A DNA stretch of 64,000 nt from Clostridia bacterium (GTDB taxonomy: Bacteria; Bacillota; Clostridia; Oscillospirales; CAG-272), in contig JAGAKG010000049.1 of assembly GCA_017625755.1 (NCBI GenBank), positions 1 through 64,000 on the forward strand, read 5' to 3'. Shown here piece by piece: positions 52,828 through 58,527 of this stretch (position 1 is the first letter of the stretch; the number at the start of each line of letters is the position of its first letter). Below the pieces are notes generated by a model. The model made no database searches. It was not told where the DNA came from and saw only the letters and a list, made by a program, of their open reading frames with translations. The translations under genes were made by a program, and so were the position numbers.

Positions 52828-54420
52828 ATGCTGTTTACATCGTACGAATTTCTGGCGTTTCTGGCAGTCGTTTTTCTCCTCTATTATATTCTCCCAAAAA
52901 AGCTTCAATGGGTGACCCTGCTCGTCGCGAGCTACGCTTTCTACGCTCTCGCGGGAGTTGAATATCTCGCGTTTATCGCGGTGACGACTGTATCGTCCTT
53001 TATCGCGACGATTCTTATGGGCAGAGTCAGCGCACGAGAGAACAGCTATCTTGAGCAGAACAGAGCGGGGCTGTCTAAGGACGAGATAAAGGCGTATCGC
53101 GAGAAGGCTAAGGGGCGCAGATTTTTGATTTTGTGTCTTGCGCTTCTGCTCAACTTCGGAATACTCGCGGTGCTGAAATACACGGCGTTCGCCGTTGTTA
53201 ATATCAACTCGTGGCTTCACACATTTGGCGCGGAGGGGCAGCTTACCGTTCCGTCTCTGATACTTCCTCTCGGAATATCCTTCTATACCTTCCAGACGAT
53301 GGGATATCTTATAGACGCGTACCGAGGAAAGGCGGAGATAGAGAGGAACCCCTTCAAGCTCGCGCTTTTCGTGTCATTCTTCCCTCAGCTGATACAAGGC
53401 CCTATCTCGAGGTTCAAGGATCTGGGCGCGCAGCTCACCTCTCCCCACGCCTTTGAGAGAAGGAATTTTACATACGGATTGCAGAGAATTCTCTGGGGAT
53501 ATTTCAAGAAGCTCGTTGTGGCGGACAGAGTGCTTGTTGCCATAAACACTATGATAGACGCGCCCGAGAGCTATGGCGGATTTTATGTATTTCTGCTCAT
53601 AATCCTTTATTCGGTGCAGATATACGCCGACTTCACGGGTGGTATCGACATCACTATCGGTATCGCCGAGGCGCTCGGAATCAGGCTTACCGAAAACTTC
53701 AACCGTCCGTTCTCCTCGCGCTCGACCAAGGAATACTGGAACCGTTGGCACATCACGATGGGCTCCTGGTTTACAGACTATATTTTCTATCCGCTCTCGG
53801 TCTGCCGTCCTATGGCGAAGCTGACCAAGGGCTGTCGAAAGATTTTCGGAAAGAATATCGGCAAGAGAATCCCCGTTTATCTCGCGACCGTAATCACCTG
53901 GTTCCTGACGGGTCTGTGGCACGGCGCGGGTTGGAACTTTATCGTGTGGGGACTGCTTAACTGTCTCATTATCCTCGTTTCGCGAGAGCTTGAACCGCTT
54001 TACGCAAAATTTGAGAAGAAATTTCCGAGGCTTCACGCGTCCTACGCCTACGGCGTGTTTATGTCGGTCAGAACATTTTTGCTTATGGGACTTATCCGCT
54101 CGCTCGATTGTTACAGAGATGTCCCGCTTACATTCAGAATGTGGGGCAGTATGTTCACGCAATTCAATATTTTCGAGGCGCTCGGCGGCGGAATAGAGGC
54201 GCTCGGTCTCGGTCTTGCCGACTACATAATAATCGCGCTCGGCTGTGTCGTTATGCTTGCGGTCAGCAAGGCGGGCAAGGAGATAAGCGTGAGGGAAAGG
54301 CTTTACGACCGTCCCGTGCTTTCCTGGCTTTGCTTTGGCGCGCTCTTTGTGGCGATAATCCTTTTCGGCGCGTACAGCGTCGGGTATGACGCAAGTCAGT
54401 TTATCTACAATCAGTTCTGA
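52828..54420 (+). CDS. dltB: DltB-like MBOAT-family membrane acyltransferase
   Basis: A 530-residue polytopic O-acyltransferase. MBOAT marks: FISYEFL-type start, LPLGISFYTFQTMGYLIDAYRG, FFPQLIQGPISRF, RPFSSRSTKEYWNRWHITMGSWFTDYIFYPL, and the catalytic His in LTGLWHGAGWNFIVWG. It passes the activated acyl or alanyl group across the membrane to a surface polymer. GGAGGAG precedes the ATG, and the SGNH-type partner gene follows by 17 bases. Confidence 0.9.
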   Translation: MLFTSYEFLAFLAVVFLLYYILPKKLQWVTLLVASYAFYALAGVEYLAFIAVTTVSSFIATILMGRVSARENSYLEQNRAGLSKDEIKAYREKAKGRRFLILCLALLLNFGILAVLKYTAFAVVNINSWLHTFGAEGQLTVPSLILPLGISFYTFQTMGYLIDAYRGKAEIERNPFKLALFVSFFPQLIQGPISRFKDLGAQLTSPHAFERRNFTYGLQRILWGYFKKLVVADRVLVAINTMIDAPESYGGFYVFLLIILYSVQIYADFTGGIDITIGIAEALGIRLTENFNRPFSSRSTKEYWNRWHITMGSWFTDYIFYPLSVCRPMAKLTKGCRKIFGKNIGKRIPVYLATVITWFLTGLWHGAGWNFIVWGLLNCLIILVSRELEPLYAKFEKKFPRLHASYAYGVFMSVRTFLLMGLIRSLDCYRDVPLTFRMWGSMFTQFNIFEALGGGIEALGLGLADYIIIALGCVVMLAVSKAGKEISVRERLYDRPVLSWLCFGALFVAIILFGAYSVGYDASQFIYNQF

Positions 54421-54437
54421 CGGAGGTGAGGGCGTAT

Positions 54438-55451
54438 ATGAAAAAAAGAATATTGATTTCGGTATCGGCTCTGCTTGTAATATGCGTTCTGTTATCGCTT
54501 CTGCAGGCGCTTGTGATACCGAAATATACAGATAATAAAGAGGGGGCGCTCGTCTCGGAATATTACGGCGAGGTGGGCGACCACGACCTTATTTTCGTAG
54601 GTGACTGCGAGGTTTACGAGAGCTTCGTTCCCGCATATCTCTGGGAGAAATACGGAATAAGCTCCTATGTGAGAGGGAGCGCTCAGCAGCTCGTATGGCA
54701 GTCCTACTACCTGCTTGAGGAAACGCTGAAATATGAAACGCCGAAGGCGGTAGTATTCAATGTTATGGCGCTGAAATACGGCGAGCCGCAAAGAGAGGCG
54801 TACAACCGAATGACGCTTGACGGTATGCGGTGGTCGACATCAAAGATAGGCGCGATAAACGCCTCGATGACCGAGGAGGAAAGCTTTGTTGAGTATGTTT
54901 TCCCGCTTCTGCGCTTCCATTCGAGGATAACCGAGCTGACGCCCGACGATTTCAGGTACGCCTTCCGCGACAACAAGGTGTCGCACAGCGGATATCTTAT
55001 GCAGACGGGAATAGTTCCGCAGACAGACTTTTCCGAGGGACGCGCCGAGGTAGACTATGAGATAGACGAGAACGCTTGGAAATACCTCGATATGATGCGT
55101 GAGCTTTGCGCGGACGAGGGAATAGAGCTGATACTCGTCAAGGCTCCGACAAACTCGTGGATGTACTGGTGGCACGACGAGTGGGAGGCGCAGGTCGACG
55201 ATTACGCCGAGCGTCACGGCTTGACCTACTACAATTTCATTCCTCTCGCCGACGAGATGGGGATAGATTGGTCGACAGACACATACGACGCGGGGGCACA
55301 TCTCAATGTATACGGAGCCGAGAAGCTGACCGAGTATTTCGGGCAGATACTCAGCGAGAAGCACGGACTTGCCGACAGGCGCAACGAGACGGAGCTTGCC
55401 GAGGCTTGGGACGCGCGGCTTGAAAAATATTATGAAGAAAGAAATAAATAA
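54438..55451 (+). CDS. SGNH-like (DltD-like) surface protein with Cys at the nucleophile position
   Basis: A 337-residue protein with an N-terminal signal anchor (about 5-27) and an extracytoplasmic SGNH-like domain. Block I reads FVGDCEVYES with Cys57 at the place of the usual Ser. The C-terminal block reads DAGAHLNVYG with Asp284 and His288. AAs around LEETLKYETPKAVVFNVMALKYGEP match a clostridial family found beside MBOAT genes. By position it should complete the acyl transfer as DltD does, but sequence identity to classical DltD is not apparent. ATG 54438 with GAGGG five bases upstream is preferred over a GTG at 54426 that overlaps the Shine-Dalgarno sequence. Confidence 0.8.
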   Translation: MKKRILISVSALLVICVLLSLLQALVIPKYTDNKEGALVSEYYGEVGDHDLIFVGDCEVYESFVPAYLWEKYGISSYVRGSAQQLVWQSYYLLEETLKYETPKAVVFNVMALKYGEPQREAYNRMTLDGMRWSTSKIGAINASMTEEESFVEYVFPLLRFHSRITELTPDDFRYAFRDNKVSHSGYLMQTGIVPQTDFSEGRAEVDYEIDENAWKYLDMMRELCADEGIELILVKAPTNSWMYWWHDEWEAQVDDYAERHGLTYYNFIPLADEMGIDWSTDTYDAGAHLNVYGAEKLTEYFGQILSEKHGLADRRNETELAEAWDARLEKYYEERNK

Positions 55452-55467
55452 AACGGAGGATAGATAA

Positions 55468-56001
55468 ATGAAGAAATTTTTGGCGTTACTGCTCTGCCTT
55501 ATGATGGCGTTTTGCTTTGTGGCTTGTGAGGACAAGAAAACGAATAACAGGGACAACGACGATGACGGTGATAGCGGCGGAGCTTCAAAGAAAAGCTCGG
55601 TGAGCTTCTATGTGAATTACAACTCGGTGAAGATAGAGCTTGGAGCCGATGCAAAGGCAGTCCTCGCGGCGCTCGGAGCTCCCAAGAGCAGCTCTCCTAT
55701 GGGCAACTGCGCGGGTCAGGGAACACTTACCAAGTACACCTACAATTCCTTTGATATATACACTGTAAGCAACGGAAACACAGAGACGATAGACCAGATA
55801 ACCCTGCTTGACGACGCGGTAAAATGCCCCGAGGGTGTTGGTATCGGCTCGGCGTCCGCCGATGTGCTAAAGGCGTGCGGAGCAAATCCGACGAAAAAGA
55901 GCGATACGGGAATTACCTATACCTCGGGAAGCAAAAATCTTATATTCTCGCTCAGGGACGGCGCCGTCGTTGGAATTGATTACAGAGTTATAAGCGGTTG
56001 A
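55468..56001 (+). CDS. Small lipoprotein with two BamE-like repeats
   Basis: A 177-residue lipoprotein: signal sequence ending in FVAC with Cys20, an Asp/Asn/Gly-rich linker (about 22-45), then two similar units. Unit 1 has IELGADAKAVLAALGAPKSS ... ETIDQITLLD; unit 2 has VGIGSASADVLKACGANPTK ... GAVVGIDY. The I/V-x-x-G-x-x-x-x-x-V-x-x-x-x-G-x-P pattern recalls BamE/SmpA or BLIP-type folds (inference). GGAGG precedes the start. It lies 17 bases after the DltD-like gene and probably closes that operon, as an envelope protein of unknown function. Confidence 0.75.
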   Translation: MKKFLALLLCLMMAFCFVACEDKKTNNRDNDDDGDSGGASKKSSVSFYVNYNSVKIELGADAKAVLAALGAPKSSSPMGNCAGQGTLTKYTYNSFDIYTVSNGNTETIDQITLLDDAVKCPEGVGIGSASADVLKACGANPTKKSDTGITYTSGSKNLIFSLRDGAVVGIDYRVISG

Positions 56002-56051
56002 TTTTTTATCAAAAAGTATTGATTTAAAGCTGAGCTTGTGATGTAATATAG

Positions 56052-56213
56052 TCATTTGAAGCAGATGTTTACGAGTATCACTCGCTCGACAGGCTTCCAT
56101 ACAACAACGGTTGGGAGAATGTGAACTATGACAGCCTCGAGGCTTGGGCGGACAATGTCTAGCTTGACGGACTTAACGGTATCTACACCGAAAAGGGCTA
56201 TCCCATCAAGTAA
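56052..56213 (+). pseudogene. Degraded 3' remnant of a gene with an in-frame TAG
   Basis: A 53-codon open stretch without a start codon reads like genuine protein (YEYHSLDRLPYNNGWENV, YDSLEAWADNV) but is interrupted by TAG at 56160-56162. It continues in the same frame (LDGLNGIYTEKGYPIK) to TAA 56211-56213. A terminator hairpin follows at the normal distance. I read it as the tail of a deleted gene. The parent family was not recognised. Confidence 0.6.
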
Positions 56214-56232
56214 TTGAATAAAAATAAAAAGC

Positions 56233-56265
56233 GCGAGCCTGGCGGATTATCCGCGCCAGGCTCGC
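56233..56265 (+). terminator. Terminator behind the gene remnant
   Basis: A 12-bp perfect stem GCGAGCCTGGCG (56233-56244) with CGCCAGGCTCGC (56254-56265), followed by TGTTTG. A run of A precedes it. Probably the original terminator of the lost gene. Confidence 0.7.
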
Positions 56266-56406
56266 TGTTTGTTGGTTATGACTTATTCTTTTATTCGTTT
56301 TGGTCGGACGATTTATGGTCGTCCATTCCAAGTACGAAAAGTTTTATAAATCAAGCTTTACTTGATTATCTGTTATATCAAGCACGGGGTGTTGCCTGCG
56401 CGAAAT

Positions 56407-57006
56407 TTACCAACTGCCATCAATTTTCTTGGCAGTATATATAATTGCGTGAGTGAAAAAATTTGGTTCACCATAGCAAAAATCTGGTGCATGAAATGTT
56501 CCATATTCTAATGTTCGTATAATCTTCTCAATTTCAACATATATTTCTTTTTCGGAAAGATTCGAGGAAATCATTTCGCAAAGAACACTTTCAAAAAAAA
56601 CATGTTGATCGGGTTTTAAGTTAGGCAATCCGTTTTTATCGAAACGAAAAATTTGTAATATTTTTTTGTGTTCCGAACATGTATATTTATTGAGATTCGG
56701 TAGATATATAGATTGAAGATTTTCTCCAAAAGCGATTTCCTGATTAAACGCACGCAAATGAAATTCCCTATCCAGATATGGATTGTTTGCAATGTTTTCT
56801 TCGATATTTTGACACATAGTATTTACCCAAAAAATGATTGTTTCGTTCGTTTTAATACGATCAATTCTGTTTTGAAGTTCTTTTTCTTCTCTTGCTTTTT
56901 CTAATCGTTTTTTCTCTTCCAGTTTTTCTTTTCGCTTTTTATGCGAGGTATAGCATAATGCAATTAAAAAAACGATGACAATAAAAATAATGATAATTTT
57001 GAACAT
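56407..57006 (-). CDS. Orphan membrane-anchored coiled-coil protein
   Basis: A 199-residue protein not recognised. Residues 2-20 (FKIIIIFIVIVFLIALCY) are a single membrane helix. A strongly charged coiled coil follows (about 24-55, Lys/Glu-rich), then a soluble domain of about 140 residues with several Cys and His (CSEHKKILQIF, APDFCYGEPNFF). The soluble part is probably cytoplasmic by the positive-inside rule. The ATG at 57006 has GGAGGAAC just upstream. Codon use and base composition are clearly more AT-rich than the neighbours, suggesting acquisition. A long structured leader with its own promoter and a terminator controls it. Confidence 0.75.
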   Translation of the reverse strand: MFKIIIIFIVIVFLIALCYTSHKKRKEKLEEKKRLEKAREEKELQNRIDRIKTNETIIFWVNTMCQNIEENIANNPYLDREFHLRAFNQEIAFGENLQSIYLPNLNKYTCSEHKKILQIFRFDKNGLPNLKPDQHVFFESVLCEMISSNLSEKEIYVEIEKIIRTLEYGTFHAPDFCYGEPNFFTHAIIYTAKKIDGSW

Positions 57007-57246
57007 AACTGTTCCTCCTGAAAATAAAAAGGTGTGCCAACAGAAGTCAGCACACCGAAAAATGCGAACTTCCATTGTTGCCACACAATTCTCAACAAAT
57101 CAGGATACTCTCCATCACATGCCAAGCGGAAATCGCATTTTTGCCAAATCCATTATTGACATGTAAAAAAGGTATAAGTCACAAAACCCTCTAAAAAATA
57201 GAGAGCTATCCCATAACTTTGTTGATTAAATTGTGTGGCAGTTAAA
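57007..57246 (-). ncRNA. Structured leader RNA with crossing helices and attenuator-like terminator
   Basis: About 240 bases between a consensus promoter and the ATG of the orphan gene. Helix P1: 57229-57240 with 57079-57090 (12 bp), plus 57218-57225 with 57092-57099 (8 bp). Helix P2: 57128-57142 with 57058-57073 (about 15 bp, one bulge, one G-U). P2 has one strand inside and one outside P1, so the two form a pseudoknot or compete. A small hairpin CTCTCTA/TAGAGGG lies within P1. A terminator (57031-57056) follows P2 directly. It matches no RNA class I recognise. Confidence 0.6.
57031..57056 (-). terminator. Intrinsic terminator between leader and start codon
   Basis: On the minus strand GGTGTGC pairs with GCACACC (7 bp). 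The stem extends by TGAC/GTTG to 11 bp with a TTCT loop, followed by TTTTTATTTT. The Shine-Dalgarno sequence of the orphan gene begins a few bases later, so this is placed for transcription attenuation. Confidence 0.75.
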
Positions 57247-57275
57247 ATTGTATCATAAAATATGCAGTTTGTCAA
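57247..57275 (-). promoter_or_regulatory. Sigma-A promoter of the leader RNA and orphan gene
   Basis: On the minus strand TTGACA (57270-57275), 17-bp spacer, TACAAT (57247-57252). The expected start is within a few bases of the 5' strand of helix P1. Confidence 0.8.
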
Positions 57276-57327
57276 TATGTTAAAAATACTCACAAACTGA
57301 ATTTCGCAAAAATTTTCTTAACAAAAA

Positions 57328-57356
57328 ACAGGCTGAACCATTATGGTTCAGCCTGT
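57328..57356 (-). terminator. Terminator of the VanY-like pseudoenzyme gene
   Basis: Perfect 13-bp stem (57328-57340 with 57344-57356), followed on the minus strand by TTTTTTGTTAAG. Confidence 0.85.
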
Positions 57357-57366
57357 GTGTTTTGTT

Positions 57367-58392
57367 TTACTGAGTATTCTTTACCGTTTTTGATTTGTTT
57401 ACGGTCACGATATATCCGCTCTTGTTGTTGCCGCTTATTTCATAAGCGTACTTTGAGGGAACCTGAATCTCACCCGCGTCATCTGCGGTGGTGTAATAGA
57501 CCTCGTAGGTCTTGCCGTCTCCGCCCTTGACGCTCAGAGCCGTGCCGAAATTGTAGTTTTCCTCGAGCAACTCGAGATATTCCTCAAGGCAAAGCTCGTT
57601 GTTGTAAATATAAGTCGCGTGAGCTATTCCAACATATCTGAAAACATAAGAGAAATCAGAAACTCCCGTAATCGAGGCAAAATCCTTGCCCGCGTTGTTT
57701 CCTGTGTCGGAAGCGGGAATGTTGTCGGGATATCTTACGATAAAGCCATACTTGTGAGCATTCTCATAGAGCCAATCGTATTTTCCGTTAAGGCTCTTGT
57801 CGTTGATAAACACCCAGGCGTCACCGTCCTGAAGCTCGAAGGACATTCCCGTGTGGAAATCGCTGTATCCCGCGGGGAGCGCATCGTTCGGATTCTTTTC
57901 GTGCTTGGCTGCCTGGTCCTCAAAGGAACGGTATGCTTCTCTGACTACCACATTTGCATTGGGTACTGCCGCGTATGTCGCGGTCATAAGCTCGTTGAAT
58001 GCCGAAAGCGCCGTGGGGTTGACCTTCAGGCTTCCGTCGCGCAGACCGTATATACGGTTTGTCGTGGGGAAGGAGACAACCTCGGGATTATCCTCGAATA
58101 CATATTCGTTGTCGGCGTTTACAAGCACGAGGCTTCCCGAATGAAGCTGACCGTCTGCAATTTCCACGGCGACATATCCTGCGTTTGCTCCGCCACCTGC
58201 GCCGTCACCGCCGCCTTCGCCTTCCGAGCCCGCTGTCTTATCCTTGATAAGAGCGACGCCCTGAGCTATCAGGAATGTCAGGAACAAAACGGCTATCAGA
58301 ATTATTGTTGCGCAAATAACCGTTACGGTCATCTTTTTCTTTTTCTGACTCTCAATAGAACCGCCTTCGAGAGCTGCGAAAATCTTTTTCAT
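57367..58392 (-). CDS. VanY-family protein lacking catalytic residues (predicted pseudoenzyme)
   Basis: A 341-residue type II membrane protein: cytoplasmic tail, one transmembrane helix (about 22-49), a Gly-rich linker, then an M15/VanY-like domain. Compared with the active paralogue at 38755, the domain keeps the scaffold (REAYRSFEDQ, YDWLYENAHKYGFIVRYP, FRYVG, EEYLELL). The active-site positions have changed: Zn His becomes Phe179, Zn Asp becomes Glu186, catalytic Glu becomes Phe247 and Zn His becomes Val250. A C-terminal extension of about 60 residues follows. It may bind peptidoglycan without cutting it (inference). GGAGG precedes the start. Confidence 0.82.
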   Translation of the reverse strand: MKKIFAALEGGSIESQKKKKMTVTVICATIILIAVLFLTFLIAQGVALIKDKTAGSEGEGGGDGAGGGANAGYVAVEIADGQLHSGSLVLVNADNEYVFEDNPEVVSFPTTNRIYGLRDGSLKVNPTALSAFNELMTATYAAVPNANVVVREAYRSFEDQAAKHEKNPNDALPAGYSDFHTGMSFELQDGDAWVFINDKSLNGKYDWLYENAHKYGFIVRYPDNIPASDTGNNAGKDFASITGVSDFSYVFRYVGIAHATYIYNNELCLEEYLELLEENYNFGTALSVKGGDGKTYEVYYTTADDAGEIQVPSKYAYEISGNNKSGYIVTVNKSKTVKNTQ

Positions 58393-58404
58393 CGTTTATC
58401 CTCC

Positions 58405-58520
58405 TGCTTTAATAATAGGTTATAGGTAAGAGTTAAGAGTGAAGAGGTAAGGAAGAAAAATTCCCGCGGGAATTTTTCAACCAAACTTATTCACTATTAC
58501 TTTTTACTTTTTACTTCTTA
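58405..58520. repeat. Imperfect long palindrome with a GC core at the pnp 3' end
   Basis: The centre is a perfect 24-bp palindrome GAAAAATTCCCGCGGGAATTTTTC (58455-58478 spelled here only as the site description; arms of 12 bp). Confidence 0.6.
58455..58478 (-). terminator. Terminator of pnp
   Basis: 12-bp arms of the palindrome (AAAAATTCCC against GGGAATTTTT) end in a T run on the minus strand, about 50 bases after the pnp stop codon. Confidence 0.65.
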
Positions 58521-58527
58521 CTTGCCC

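Noticed and set aside
56160-56162. TAG as a pyrrolysine or readthrough codon
   Set aside because: The frame has no start and only 53 codons, and no pyl genes are seen here; a decayed remnant is simpler.
57079-57240. Terminal inverted repeats of an insertion element
   Set aside because: The arms could be read as inverted ends of a 160-bp unit, but they sit exactly within a leader between a promoter and an attenuator and no target duplication is visible. RNA pairing is the better explanation.
57007-57246. Type III toxin-antitoxin (ToxIN-like) locus
   Set aside because: The terminator between RNA and gene and the possible pseudoknot fit superficially. However, there are no tandem 30-40 base repeats, and the protein has a membrane helix unlike ToxN.
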